Positions 46,021 through 55,393 of a stretch of DNA of 64,000 nt are shown here, one piece after another. Origin of the DNA: Acetobacterium sp. KB-1 (lineage in GTDB: Bacteria > Bacillota > Clostridia > Eubacteriales > Eubacteriaceae). The first letter of the stretch is position 1; each line of letters starts with the position of its first letter. The notes under the pieces were generated by a model. It worked only from the letters and a program-made list of their open reading frames with translations. It did no database searches and had not been told where the DNA came from. The stretch is taken from NCBI RefSeq assembly GCF_003260995.1, contig NZ_CP030040.1, forward strand, positions 3,085,176 through 3,149,175. The letters are read 5' to 3'. The position numbers were made by a program, and so were the translations under genes.

Positions 46021-47187
46021 TCAGCCTTCCACTCTTCTCTGTTTAATCAGTACCAGCGTCACGCCCAGCACCGCCACCCCAAAGGCCAGCACCAGCACCA
46101 TACTGGTAAAAATCGACTGGAGATTGTTAGCATTGAAACTGACCGCTGCGGCGATTTCGTTATTGGCTTTGATATACCAGTAGGTGGGAGTAAAACTGGC
46201 AATGGTCAGGACATTGGCGCCTAGTAGTTCTTGAGGGACAAAGACGCCGCTGATAAAGCTGGTGCCAAGGGCAAAGACATTGGCGACGGCTGACATCGCG
46301 CCCCGGCTTTTGACCAGATTTGCGATTAAATAGCTGATACTTAAAGCGGCCAGGGTGAAGACAAAGGAGTTTAAGAGTAGCAGCAGGCCGTTGGCAGTAA
46401 ACATGAAGCTGCCATACATGACAAAGCTGGCTGAGATCAGAACAAGCCAGGTTAAGATGGCAAAGCTGAGGTTGCCCAGAATCATCTGGAAATTCATATT
46501 GGCTGATCTTATCGGTGAACAGAGATTGCGCCGTTTGAGATCGGTATTATTAAAAACCAGCATTACTGAGCAGACGCCCAGAATCAGAATAGCAAACATT
46601 GAATAGGACAAATAATTAAAATAGTATCCGGATTTTTCAGCATTGGCGGAGTGGCTGCCGTTGCTGATCATCGTCACTTGGCTTTGTTCGGCCAGATCCT
46701 TGTCCAGGTATTGGGTCAGCTCAGCCTGGCTGAGGCCGGGCATGTAGGTGATGTAGGTTTGGGCGGTGTTCAAGTATTTATTGATCAACAGATCCATGTA
46801 GACATTGCTGGTGGAGTCCGGTACGATTGTTTTTTCCAACTGGACCTCCCGACCACTGAGCATTGCTTCGGTAAATCCATCAGGAACCCGAAGGATGTAT
46901 TCCACCTGCCTAAAAAAAAGCGCATCCTGGAGTTTTTGGGGTTCATCGGGAAGATCCACCAGATTGGCATTTTCACTCAAATAAGTTTTGAGTCCGGCCA
47001 CCAGCAAAGAATCATTATCATCATTGATAAAGGCGATATTGACCTTAACCTTGGAAAAATCGGTGTCCTGAGGCGGGTTATAGGTGTTGGTCAACAACAA
47101 TGCCAGGACCATAAAAACCACCAGATAGATCAGGAGCAGGCCGCGGTTTTTCTTGATTACTTTGAAAAAAGCTTTATAAACTTGCAT
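46021..47187 (-). CDS. ABC-2 type transporter permease (second)
   Basis: A 388-residue membrane protein: one N-terminal helix (residues 17-33, LLLIYLVVFMVLALLL), a large extracellular domain, then five helices from about residue 190 (MFAILILGVCSVMLVFNN onward). This is the ABC2_membrane_3/YhgE-like architecture of drug or peptide exporters. It overlaps its paralogue by 14 bases and closes the operon with the ATPase and first permease. Confidence 0.9.
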   Translation of the reverse strand: MQVYKAFFKVIKKNRGLLLIYLVVFMVLALLLTNTYNPPQDTDFSKVKVNIAFINDDNDSLLVAGLKTYLSENANLVDLPDEPQKLQDALFFRQVEYILRVPDGFTEAMLSGREVQLEKTIVPDSTSNVYMDLLINKYLNTAQTYITYMPGLSQAELTQYLDKDLAEQSQVTMISNGSHSANAEKSGYYFNYLSYSMFAILILGVCSVMLVFNNTDLKRRNLCSPIRSANMNFQMILGNLSFAILTWLVLISASFVMYGSFMFTANGLLLLLNSFVFTLAALSISYLIANLVKSRGAMSAVANVFALGTSFISGVFVPQELLGANVLTIASFTPTYWYIKANNEIAAAVSFNANNLQSIFTSMVLVLAFGVAVLGVTLVLIKQRRVEG

Positions 47188-48301
47188 ATTTCTGTCTCCT
47201 TAAAACTAAATACGTAATGGTGCTAAAGAGCAGTGTAAAAGCGCCCAACAGCAGGAGGTTCGTAAAAAACTGGGTATGGGTATTGTAGTAATACAGGGCA
47301 TAAAAGCTGTCAGTGATCAGGCTGGCCGGGTTGAGGTAACTAAGAATCGGCACCTTGGTCATTACCAGATACTTGATATCACTGGACATCATTCCGGCCA
47401 GAAAGGACATGGTCATGGTGGACCCAATCAGAATACCGACAATGACACCCTCCCCTTTTTTAATGATAGCCGCAATACAGGCACCAAAGCTTACCCCGGT
47501 GAGGCTTCCCACCACACAGGTCAGGGCGATATAGAAAAGCTGATTGCCAAAACTGATGCCCAGTACCCCAGTCAGAAAGGCCAGCAGAAGCAGAAGTTCC
47601 AGCAATAAAACGGAGGTGGCGGCCAGCATTGAAGAAAGAAAGACGGTCAGTTTATTGGTGGGGGCCAGATTGACCCGGGCACCCACGGCCGAAAGATCAG
47701 CCTGAATCGCGACCACTTCCTTTACGCCCAGGAACCCGCCATATAAACAGGTCATCGCAATTAGCGTATAGAAATAATTGACCACCGGGTCCGGATTGGA
47801 TTGGCTGGCAGAAACAGCACGCAGGTATTCGGTGCGACTGGAAACGCCAGTCAGAATGCCGTTATTCAGGGCGGCGGGGTTCTCGGTGATAATGGTGGTG
47901 ATGGTGGCCGATGATTGTAAGAAATCATTCAGGAATTCTCGAATAATTGTTTGGTTAAGTCCAGATCGGTTCACCACCAGGCCCAGTTCTGGATCGAAAA
48001 CGACATAGCCGTCGATCTGATTATCATTGAGCAGGGTATCGGCTTCGTCTCGGGTCGTATACTGAACGACGAACAATTCATCATTTCCGTTTATAGCCTC
48101 GGTAAAAGCCGGGTTCTGATCAAGTTCCTGGCTCTGGACCACGGCAACATTGACCTTAATAAATTCCTCGGCATTAGAAAGGTTGGAAAAGGCCAGGTTG
48201 AACAAGGTGGCTAATAGAACCGGAAAAAGAAAAGTCCAGAACATCAATTGCCGGTCGTTAAAGATGCATTTGAGGCGATAGCGATAATTAAATAAAAACA
48301 T
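47174..48301 (-). CDS. ABC-2 type transporter permease (first)
   Basis: A 375-residue permease with the same layout: an N-terminal helix (MFWTFLFPVLLATLFNLAF), an extracellular domain of about 130 residues, and five to six C-terminal helices ending in a basic tail. It is paired with the second permease to form the export channel. Nine bases separate it from the ATPase gene. Confidence 0.9.
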   Translation of the reverse strand: MFLFNYRYRLKCIFNDRQLMFWTFLFPVLLATLFNLAFSNLSNAEEFIKVNVAVVQSQELDQNPAFTEAINGNDELFVVQYTTRDEADTLLNDNQIDGYVVFDPELGLVVNRSGLNQTIIREFLNDFLQSSATITTIITENPAALNNGILTGVSSRTEYLRAVSASQSNPDPVVNYFYTLIAMTCLYGGFLGVKEVVAIQADLSAVGARVNLAPTNKLTVFLSSMLAATSVLLLELLLLLAFLTGVLGISFGNQLFYIALTCVVGSLTGVSFGACIAAIIKKGEGVIVGILIGSTMTMSFLAGMMSSDIKYLVMTKVPILSYLNPASLITDSFYALYYYNTHTQFFTNLLLLGAFTLLFSTITYLVLRRQKYASL

Positions 48302-48310
48302 GACGTCCTC

Positions 48311-49243
48311 CTAATCTCTTAATTCTTTGCCGGTTATTTCCAGAAAAACATCGTTAAGGGTTGGTGGCTCGGAATAAATTTTACCGATGGTGATATTTTG
48401 ATTTTTCAGGTGATCAAGAATTACAATCAGATTATTTTTTCCCCGACTTGATTTTACTACCAGCTGATAGTCGGTCAGTTCGGCTGAGATAATGTGTGGC
48501 AAGGCTTTGATTTCTAAGAGATTCAGGTTTTCAGGATTAAGCAGTTCAAGATTGATGTGCTCGCCGGATTTGATCATTTTCTTCAGCTCTTCATTGGTCC
48601 CCATGGCGATGATCTTGCCTTTATCCATAATGGCGATGCGGCTGGCGATTTGTTCCACCTCTTCCATATAATGAGAGGTGTAGATGATGGTGGCTCCCTG
48701 CTGATTTAACTTCTGGATACCTTCTAAAATATTGTTGCGGCTCTGAGGATCCACGGCCACGGTCGGTTCATCCAGAATAATCAGCTTAGGCTTATGGGCA
48801 ATCCCACAGGCAATGTTTAGACGTCTTAGCAGCCCACCGCTGAGTTTTTTGGGGAAGAATTTGATAAAATCATTGAGCCCCACAAAATCAATGGCTTCGG
48901 CCACCAGCTTTTTACGGGTTTGTTTATCAGAAATGTAAAGACCGCAGAAGTAATCGATATTTTCATATACCGTTAACTCTTCAAAAACAGCCACGTTCTG
49001 CATCACCACCCCAATATCCCGTTTGAGATCATAGGCATCCGGGGACATCGGCGCATCGAAGATTTCAATGGTGCCCTTGTCGTATTTAAGCAGCGATAAG
49101 ATGCAGTTGATGGCAGTCGTTTTCCCCGAACCGTTGGGGCCCAGCAGACCCAGGATTTCCCCTTCCTGGACCTCCAGATTGAAGTGATCCAGAGCGATGA
49201 GATCCCCGTAACGTTTGACCAAATTTTTTACATTGATAACCAT
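48311..49243 (-). CDS. ABC-2 exporter ATPase
   Basis: A 310-residue ATPase of the CcmA/drug-export type. P-loop LLGPNGSGKTTAINC, signature LSGGLLRRLN, Walker B LIILDEPTVAVDP, switch His YTSHYMEE. The C-terminal ~80 residues form the usual DUF4162-like extension. The start is ATG 49243 with AAAGGAG upstream; the longer frame to 49381 is not supported. It is the first gene of the exporter operon and divergent from a histidine kinase and response regulator that probably control it. Confidence 0.93.
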   Translation of the reverse strand: MVINVKNLVKRYGDLIALDHFNLEVQEGEILGLLGPNGSGKTTAINCILSLLKYDKGTIEIFDAPMSPDAYDLKRDIGVVMQNVAVFEELTVYENIDYFCGLYISDKQTRKKLVAEAIDFVGLNDFIKFFPKKLSGGLLRRLNIACGIAHKPKLIILDEPTVAVDPQSRNNILEGIQKLNQQGATIIYTSHYMEEVEQIASRIAIMDKGKIIAMGTNEELKKMIKSGEHINLELLNPENLNLLEIKALPHIISAELTDYQLVVKSSRGKNNLIVILDHLKNQNITIGKIYSEPPTLNDVFLEITGKELRD

Positions 49244-49456
49244 AATTTGTTCTCCTTTATCGGTGGCCTGCTCCAATACTTGGAACAGACATCTGTTTTG
49301 TTTATCGATTGTGTTTATTTTACCCCATCGGCGACCACGTTGATAGTGATAAGCCTCCTGAATGGGTATGACAAATGTCACTATTTATGTTAAAGTAGTG
49401 ATAAAATCGCAGGTTGATGGTAAAAAAACTCGAGACGATTCTGATAAGGGTTGGTA

Positions 49457-50524
49457 ATGATGAATAAGCTGATTGATAAAATGATTATTTTTGTGTTCTG
49501 TCTGGCCTTGTATCTGACCACGGTGGAAAATGTGCTGCTGATTGCCCCGATTCTGGTGGCGGTAATTTTTGGTGCCGCCTTAAGTTTTTTTGAGGAAGGA
49601 CCGTTAACAGTGGCTTTGTTTGTCGGCTATTTGGTGATCTGCTTTATTGAACCAGTTTATCTCCTGTTTGTGCCGCTGATTGGTTACGATATCCTTATTT
49701 CCCGCTACAAATGGCTATGGACTCTAGCATTGCTACCGGGTGCGACGGGTTTCACGGAGCTTAGTGGAATCACAGTGGTGTTAATTCCGATTTTTATGCT
49801 GGTGGCCTATTTTCTCAAAAAACGAACCCTCTCGCTGGAAACATTAAGAAAAAACTACAACGCCCTGCGGGACGCCACTCGGGAAACCGCTCTGCAGCTC
49901 GAAAAAAAGAATAAAATACTGATGGAACAACAGGACTATGAACTAAATTTAGCGACCTTAACCGAACGAAACCGGATTGCCCGGGATATTCATGATAATG
50001 TCGGACATATGTTGTCCCGGAGTATTCTTCAAACCGGGGCGCTGCTGGCGATCAGTAGCGAAGCCCAAACCCGGGAGGGCTTGGTTCAAATTAAAGAAAC
50101 CCTTTCGGAAGCCATGGACAGTATCCGTGACAGCATCCATGATCTTCACGATGAGTCCCTGGATTTGCAGGTGGAGTTGCAGACGCTGATTAAAAATTTT
50201 GATTTCTGCCCCATAAAACTCGATTACGATGTGGAATCCCATCTGGAAAAAGAGCTGAAATACTGCTTTATTACAGTCGTCAAGGAAGCCCTTTCGAATA
50301 TTATCAGGCATTCCAATGCCACCGAAGTCGCAGTGCTTGTCAGAGAACATCCGGCTCTTTTTCAGCTGGTTATTAAAGATAATGGAACAAGGCAGGAAAA
50401 TACTGACGGTGCCGGCATGGGGCTTAGGAGTATTAAAGACCGGGTGGCAATACTCAGTGGCAACGTGAATATCACCGACGATTCGGGGTTTAGAATCTTT
50501 ATCTCTATCCCCAAAAAGAAATAA
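49457..50524 (+). CDS. Sensor histidine kinase (NarL-partner, HisKA_3)
   Basis: A 355-residue membrane kinase. Four or five N-terminal helices span about residues 10-125. A coiled coil leads to the dimerisation/phosphoacceptor box ERNRIARDIHDNVGHML with the phosphorylated His179. The ATP-binding domain has VVKEALSNIIRHS and DGAGMGLRSIKDRV. With no large external domain it resembles the intramembrane-sensing or envelope-stress kinases paired with ABC exporters. The start at 49457 has AAGGG six bases upstream. It likely senses the substrate of the divergent exporter. Confidence 0.92.
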   Translation: MMNKLIDKMIIFVFCLALYLTTVENVLLIAPILVAVIFGAALSFFEEGPLTVALFVGYLVICFIEPVYLLFVPLIGYDILISRYKWLWTLALLPGATGFTELSGITVVLIPIFMLVAYFLKKRTLSLETLRKNYNALRDATRETALQLEKKNKILMEQQDYELNLATLTERNRIARDIHDNVGHMLSRSILQTGALLAISSEAQTREGLVQIKETLSEAMDSIRDSIHDLHDESLDLQVELQTLIKNFDFCPIKLDYDVESHLEKELKYCFITVVKEALSNIIRHSNATEVAVLVREHPALFQLVIKDNGTRQENTDGAGMGLRSIKDRVAILSGNVNITDDSGFRIFISIPKKK

Positions 50525-50631
50525 TCGGTCCTTGATGTATTGATATCATCACGTGAGCTTTGTAACCCGTTTCACAGTTGCTTAAATAATAGAACAAGTA
50601 ATAAAGCAAATAATAAAAATAGGGGAGAATT

Positions 50632-51252
50632 ATGAAAGTTGTTGTTGTAGATGATGATAAACTGGTGTGTGCCTCGCTAAAGACCATTATTGAGTCAGAG
50701 GGGGAGGTGGAAGTGCTGGGACTGGGATACAATGGCCAGGATGCCATTGCCTTATATAAGCAATTAAAACCGGATGTTTTGCTAATGGATATTCGGATGG
50801 ATTTAATGACCGGATTGGAGGCCGCGGAGATCATCTTAAAGGAAGATCAGGCTGCGAAGATCTTATTTTTAACGACCTTTCTGGATGACGAATATATTAT
50901 TAAGGCGCTTCAGCTTGGTGCCAAAGGCTATCTGATTAAGCAAAATTTCGAGAGTATTGTACCTTCGCTGCGGGCGGTAGAGGCCGGCCAAAATGTGTTT
51001 GGACAGGATATTGTGACGAAGATACCGGGGCTGATGACAATTGATCATCGGGAGCAGCCAAGCTATGATTTAAGCGATAAGGAGCAGGAGCTGATCGAAG
51101 GAGTGGCTCAGGGAATGAGTAACCGGGAGATTTCGGAAAGCCTGTATTTAAGTGAAGGAACGGTCAGAAATCGTCTCAGTATCATCCTGGAAAAGCTGAA
51201 TCTCCGGGACCGAACCCAGTTGGCCATTTTTTATTATAAGAATTTGAAATAG
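50632..51252 (+). CDS. NarL/LuxR-family response regulator
   Basis: A 206-residue regulator. Receiver domain VVVVDDDKLVCASLK with phosphoacceptor D53 in LLMDIRMD, Thr in FLTTF and Lys in AKGYLIK. The C-terminal LuxR helix-turn-helix is at about 145-200 (LSDKEQELIEGVAQGMSNRE, LYLSEGTVRNRLS). It is 107 bases after the kinase gene. Together they are likely to activate the divergent ABC exporter. A terminator follows. Confidence 0.93.
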   Translation: MKVVVVDDDKLVCASLKTIIESEGEVEVLGLGYNGQDAIALYKQLKPDVLLMDIRMDLMTGLEAAEIILKEDQAAKILFLTTFLDDEYIIKALQLGAKGYLIKQNFESIVPSLRAVEAGQNVFGQDIVTKIPGLMTIDHREQPSYDLSDKEQELIEGVAQGMSNREISESLYLSEGTVRNRLSIILEKLNLRDRTQLAIFYYKNLK

Positions 51253-51260
51253 AACCTAAT

Positions 51261-51306
51261 AAAATCAGTTAGGGCATCATGGATAATGTGCCGTAACTGA
51301 TTTTTT
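51261..51306. terminator. Terminator between response regulator and His-rich gene
   Basis: AAAATCAGTTA-GGCA pairs with TGCC-G-TAACTGATTTT, T-run on the plus strand. It also lies at the end of the convergent minus-strand operon. Confidence 0.75.
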
Positions 51307-51355
51307 ACGTTGATTTTATTTTGTTCTGCTTCTATTTTTATTTTGTTAAAGAAGC

Positions 51356-51832
51356 TTAACCGAGATACCTGCCAAAAGCGTTTTTAAGAATCGTTTCAAG
51401 TTGCAGAGGAAGAATACCAAAGACAATTACGACCCCTTCGACATGACATTTGGTAGCCCTTGAATAATGCTTATCGGATTCATCTTCGGTAATGGAGATC
51501 ATACAACTGCTGGCTTCCGAACGGAGAAAGGCTTTAATATGACCAATGATCCCCTCCAGAGCCACCACTTCACGGGCTACCTGTTTGAGTAAAGCGTCGA
51601 GAATGGTTTCCGCTTCGTCAAAGGATACGTCAAGACCAAATTGGAACGAGCCCACAAGACTGGTGTCGTGGGTTTTGATGGTGACAAACGACTGTTGCTC
51701 GGCAGGATTGATACGGGGGTGTTCATTATGATGGTATTCACTGTGATGGTGCTCATCGTGATGATGGTGTTCATTATGACATCCGCATTCACAGTTTTCG
51801 TCATGGTTGTGGGTTTGTTCGTTGTTCATCAA
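51356..51832 (-). CDS. His-rich metal-binding protein
   Basis: A 158-residue protein. Residues 8-42 are a metal-chelating stretch of His with C-E-C-G-C (NHDENCECGCHNEHHHH and further HH pairs). The rest (about 50-158) is a soluble domain I do not recognise (LVGSFQFGLDVSFDEAETIL). It overlaps the CobW gene by four bases (ATGA). It probably buffers or delivers Zn or Ni/Co to the CobW protein and the linked methyltransferase. Confidence 0.85.
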   Translation of the reverse strand: MMNNEQTHNHDENCECGCHNEHHHHDEHHHSEYHHNEHPRINPAEQQSFVTIKTHDTSLVGSFQFGLDVSFDEAETILDALLKQVAREVVALEGIIGHIKAFLRSEASSCMISITEDESDKHYSRATKCHVEGVVIVFGILPLQLETILKNAFGRYLG

Positions 51833-52446
51833 TTTATCCTTTCTGCTTCCATGTTCAGCATGGCTTCAAAAACAAGAGGTGATATTGTCTGGGCGGCACT
51901 GATTTTGAAGAATTTCGCCAGGCCGTTAAACGCTTTAATCGAGTCTTCCACGTCTAATAGGGTCTGTTGATCGACCTGATCAATCTTGTTGATCAGAATG
52001 ATATCCGCCGCAGCCAGTTGACCCTCCAGCAGCATTTCCATGGGTCGAAGTAGCCGTTTCCAGCGCTTGGCGTCAGTGACGCAGGTGATGCTGCAATCAA
52101 GATCCGGCAGGGATTGATTAATGGTCTTTACAATATTGTGGGGATAGGCCACCCCGGAGGCTTCCATAATAATCAGTTCGGGGCTTATATCCTGGATGAT
52201 ACGATGTAAGCTGAGCGCCAATTCGCCGGACATGGTACAGCAGACACATCCTGAGAACAGATTGGCCACCTCATAGCCGCTATTTTGCAGCAATTTATCA
52301 TCCACACTGACGTCCCCAATCTCATTTTCCAGGATGACGACCTTGGTTGAATCGTTAGAGCACTTGCTGATAAAGTGTTTGGCAAGTTGGAGGACCACAC
52401 TGGTTTTTCCGGAACCCAGAAATCCGCCTAAGATAATGATTTTCAT
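51829..52446 (-). CDS. CobW/P47K-family metallochaperone GTPase
   Basis: A 205-residue GTPase of the CobW/COG0523 family. Walker A GGFLGSGKTS (residues 7-16), the metal-binding GCVCC (66-70), and G4 NKID. It is shorter than typical COG0523 proteins because it lacks the C-terminal CobW_C domain. Such proteins insert Zn or Co into client enzymes. Two bases separate it from the UroD-like methyltransferase gene, whose Zn site is a natural client. Confidence 0.9.
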   Translation of the reverse strand: MKIIILGGFLGSGKTSVVLQLAKHFISKCSNDSTKVVILENEIGDVSVDDKLLQNSGYEVANLFSGCVCCTMSGELALSLHRIIQDISPELIIMEASGVAYPHNIVKTINQSLPDLDCSITCVTDAKRWKRLLRPMEMLLEGQLAAADIILINKIDQVDQQTLLDVEDSIKAFNGLAKFFKISAAQTISPLVFEAMLNMEAERIN

Positions 52447-52447
52447 A

Positions 52448-53464
52448 TTAGTTATAAACCGTCTTGCTTAGTTTTCTGGCTTCATCGGCAATCCAGCCAT
52501 TGACTTCTTGAACCTTTGGATCAAAATAATCCAGGGAGGTAATCATGCCATTAAAAATAAAACCGCCGTTGGGTGCAAGTCGGTTATAAGTATCGCGAAC
52601 CGTTTCCCGGACTTCTTCTTCATCAACCACAGGCCAGGTGCTGGGCATTCTGAATTCAAAACCGCCGTTGATGGCAAGTTTTGGACCGTATTGCTGTTTC
52701 ATGCCAAGCAGGTCATTCTCAATCTGGGCGGGATCCCAAACGTTTACACCAATATCGATCATGGATGGCATCAGATCTTCACAACGGCCGCAGTTATGGT
52801 AAAAAATCGGAACGTTATCGTCCCTGACCAGATCCAGGCATTTTTTATAACGGGGCACAAAGATTTCTTCAAATAGTTTGGGAGAAATGAAGGGATTAAG
52901 TTTTGAAGCCGTATCATCCAGCAGGTAATAACCTTCTGGCTTATAATAATGCAGCAGGTTTTTGGTGATATAAAGGGAGTGTTCCAGCATGTAGTCCAGC
53001 AGTGCTTCAACCTCTTCCTGTTCTTCATAAATAGCACAAAGTCCTTCAGTGAAGCCCATAAAGCCAATAAACTGTTGGAATAAATCGGCATAGCCGCTGA
53101 GGACAAAGGCTGTCTGGTCGGGGTCTTTTACGTACTTCTGGCGGTCTGCCTTAGCGGCGGCTTCCCAGTCAAATCCGCTGTAGTCAGGGGCTTTGATCAC
53201 ATCGCGCCATTTTGTTATATCGGTCAAGATAAAATCGTTGGGTTTGGGTAGGGCAGCAAAGTTTATTTCTTCACCAGTGACAAAGGTCACACCCCAGGGA
53301 TCAACACCCCCACCAGGTCCTCTAAAGCTACCGAGAATACAGGGGTCTGCCATGGTGAGCAGGGGCGCGTCAGGGCCAAAAAATGATGATACCGGCACGT
53401 ATTCCGGCATCTCGCCTCGGGCGACCCGCAAAAAGTTTTCTTTCTGAGTTAAATGAGCTGTCAT
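52448..53464 (-). CDS. UroD-family corrinoid/Zn methyltransferase
   Basis: A 338-residue member of the uroporphyrinogen-decarboxylase-like superfamily, which includes MtaA/MtbA/CmuA methylcobamide methyltransferases. The HxC zinc motif is present as FYHNCGRCED (H223, C225). UroD substrate-binding residues typical of haem synthesis are not evident. In acetogens such proteins move methyl groups from methylated substrates to corrinoid proteins or THF. No corrinoid-binding protein is adjacent. It heads an operon with CobW and a His-rich protein. AAAGGAGG precedes the ATG. Confidence 0.85.
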   Translation of the reverse strand: MTAHLTQKENFLRVARGEMPEYVPVSSFFGPDAPLLTMADPCILGSFRGPGGGVDPWGVTFVTGEEINFAALPKPNDFILTDITKWRDVIKAPDYSGFDWEAAAKADRQKYVKDPDQTAFVLSGYADLFQQFIGFMGFTEGLCAIYEEQEEVEALLDYMLEHSLYITKNLLHYYKPEGYYLLDDTASKLNPFISPKLFEEIFVPRYKKCLDLVRDDNVPIFYHNCGRCEDLMPSMIDIGVNVWDPAQIENDLLGMKQQYGPKLAINGGFEFRMPSTWPVVDEEEVRETVRDTYNRLAPNGGFIFNGMITSLDYFDPKVQEVNGWIADEARKLSKTVYN

Positions 53465-53497
53465 ACTTGTCCTCCTTTAATTGTTGAATTATAACCA

Positions 53498-53526
53498 AGT
53501 TTAATATTCAATATTAGTTTTGTCAA
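53498..53526 (-). promoter_or_regulatory. Promoter of the methyltransferase operon
   Basis: On the minus strand TTGACA (53521-53526), 17-base spacer, TAAACT (53498-53503), about 35 bases upstream of the start codon. Confidence 0.5.
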
Positions 53527-53843
53527 TACTTTTGTAATAATAATTATATTTACTATAATATCGTTTTCAGTTCAAGGAAGCCCACCAATATGAGCAGAGT
53601 CATTTCCAGACCACCCTCAAAAATACCAATGGTTCTATATTTTACAGTGCTTTTAACGACTTAGAGGAGTCTATCTTAAATATGTACAAAAATAGAGCAA
53701 AGTAAAATACGAATTTTATGACCGGTGAGTCGTCCTTCGGGACGAATGCAATTAAAAAACAGACCTAAATAATGTGACAAGCGGTTGTAACTGGCGCAAA
53801 CATGGCATATAATTTAAAAAAAGAATATGAAAAAGAGGTAGTA
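53527..53843. other. Intergenic region before cardiolipin synthase
   Basis: AT-rich, without a gene. A small stable hairpin TCGTCC-TTCG-GGACGA lies at 53730-53745 but is not followed by T on the plus strand. No other structure is seen. Confidence 0.5.
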
Positions 53844-55370
53844 ATGAGAAGTTCGTCGGAGCATTTTCAAAGTATGTTCAGGTTTTTAGTCAATGTGGTT
53901 TTAATCGTTTTGCAATTGACCATCATCGGATTGATCATTCTGGAGTTTTCGGAAGATGCGGTGTATGGCTATTGGTTATTTGAGGGGTTGGCTATTTTTG
54001 TGGTGCTGAATATCGTGTATCGTAAAAAAACAGCGGCTTATAAAATTTCCTGGATTATTTTTGTGCTGGTTGTCCCGGTGGTGGGAATTGTGCTTTATTT
54101 TATCTGGGGACGGCAGCGGGTGCCCGGGAAATCAAAAAAACGATGGGATGAAATCAACTTGCGCACCTTTTTAAAACTAAAACAGAACCAGGCGGTTTTA
54201 GAATCCATTGACGATAAGGGGCTTAAAAAACAAGTGGAGCTGGTCCATCGGCTTAGTGATCTGCCGGTTTGGAAAAACACCAAAACCGAGTATCTGAAAC
54301 TGGGAGAGGAGATGCACCGGGCCAACCTGGCAGCCATCAAAACCGCCGAGAAATTCATTTTTCTTGAGTATTTTATTGTCACTGGTGGGAAAATGTATGA
54401 CGAGCTGATGGCAGTCCTCTATGAAAAAGCGGATGCCGGGGTAGAAATCCGGATGATGGTTGATGAAATGGGCAGTCTGTCGACCCTGCCCAAAGATTTT
54501 TATAATAACTGTGCCGCACATCACATTAAAAGTATTCCTTATAATCCCCTATCCCCGTCGCTGTTTAAATTTATCAGCTTCCGGGATCATCGCAAAATTA
54601 CGGTTGTGGACGGCAGGGTAGCGATTACCGGCGGGATCAACATTGGGGATGAATACATTAACGAAAAGGTGCGGTTTGGCCATTGGAAAGACATGGCTCT
54701 GCGTCTGGAAGGGGACGCGGTTTTTAGTCTCACCACCATGTTTATTAACATGTGGGATTATGCCACCGGGGCGGTCACCGAACTGGACGCCTATAAGGGG
54801 ACTGCCGCACTGGTAACAGGGGATGAATTGGTGATGCCATTTTGCGATGGGCCGATGAATCCCAGAAATCCGGCGGTCAATACCTATATGACCGTTTTTG
54901 CCAACGCCAAAGATTATCTTTATCTGACGACGCCCTATCTGATTCTGGATACCGATCTCACAAATTGCATTTTGCTGGCAGCTCGAAGCGGGGTCGATGT
55001 GCGGATTATCACCCCGGGCATTCCCGATAAGAAGCTGGTTTATGCCACTACCCGAGCTTTTTACGGTGATCTGCTGGCAGAGGGGGTCCGGATTTATGAA
55101 TATGCACCGGGCTTTGTTCATGGTAAGGTTTTGGTAACCGATGATCAGGTTGCCATTGTCGGTTCCATCAACATGGATTATCGCAGTCTGACCTGGAATT
55201 ACGAGTGCGGTACCTGGGTTTCCGGCTCAAAAACGGTGCTGGATATCAAAGCCGATCTGCTGGATTGCATCAAGGTAAGTCGGGAAGTGTGCTATTATGA
55301 TTGGGAAAAAACCTCGTTTATGAAAAAGGTGGGACAGTCGGTGCTAAGAATTATGGCACCCTTGATGTAG
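53844..55370 (+). CDS. cls: Cardiolipin synthase
   Basis: A 508-residue membrane enzyme that joins two phosphatidylglycerols to cardiolipin and glycerol. Two or three N-terminal helices (LVNVVLIVLQLTIIGLIIL and YKISWIIFVLVVPVVGIVL) precede two phospholipase D domains with HxK motifs: FRDHRKITVVDGRVAITGG (H249) and VHGKVLVTDDQVAIVGS (H426). Length and motifs match bacterial ClsA. The start at 53844 is chosen because AGAGG lies upstream; a frame beginning at 53802 lacks a ribosome site. The next gene follows after 23 bases. Confidence 0.93.
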   Translation: MRSSSEHFQSMFRFLVNVVLIVLQLTIIGLIILEFSEDAVYGYWLFEGLAIFVVLNIVYRKKTAAYKISWIIFVLVVPVVGIVLYFIWGRQRVPGKSKKRWDEINLRTFLKLKQNQAVLESIDDKGLKKQVELVHRLSDLPVWKNTKTEYLKLGEEMHRANLAAIKTAEKFIFLEYFIVTGGKMYDELMAVLYEKADAGVEIRMMVDEMGSLSTLPKDFYNNCAAHHIKSIPYNPLSPSLFKFISFRDHRKITVVDGRVAITGGINIGDEYINEKVRFGHWKDMALRLEGDAVFSLTTMFINMWDYATGAVTELDAYKGTAALVTGDELVMPFCDGPMNPRNPAVNTYMTVFANAKDYLYLTTPYLILDTDLTNCILLAARSGVDVRIITPGIPDKKLVYATTRAFYGDLLAEGVRIYEYAPGFVHGKVLVTDDQVAIVGSINMDYRSLTWNYECGTWVSGSKTVLDIKADLLDCIKVSREVCYYDWEKTSFMKKVGQSVLRIMAPLM

Positions 55371-55393
55371 ATGAAAAGTGAGAGGAAACATTA

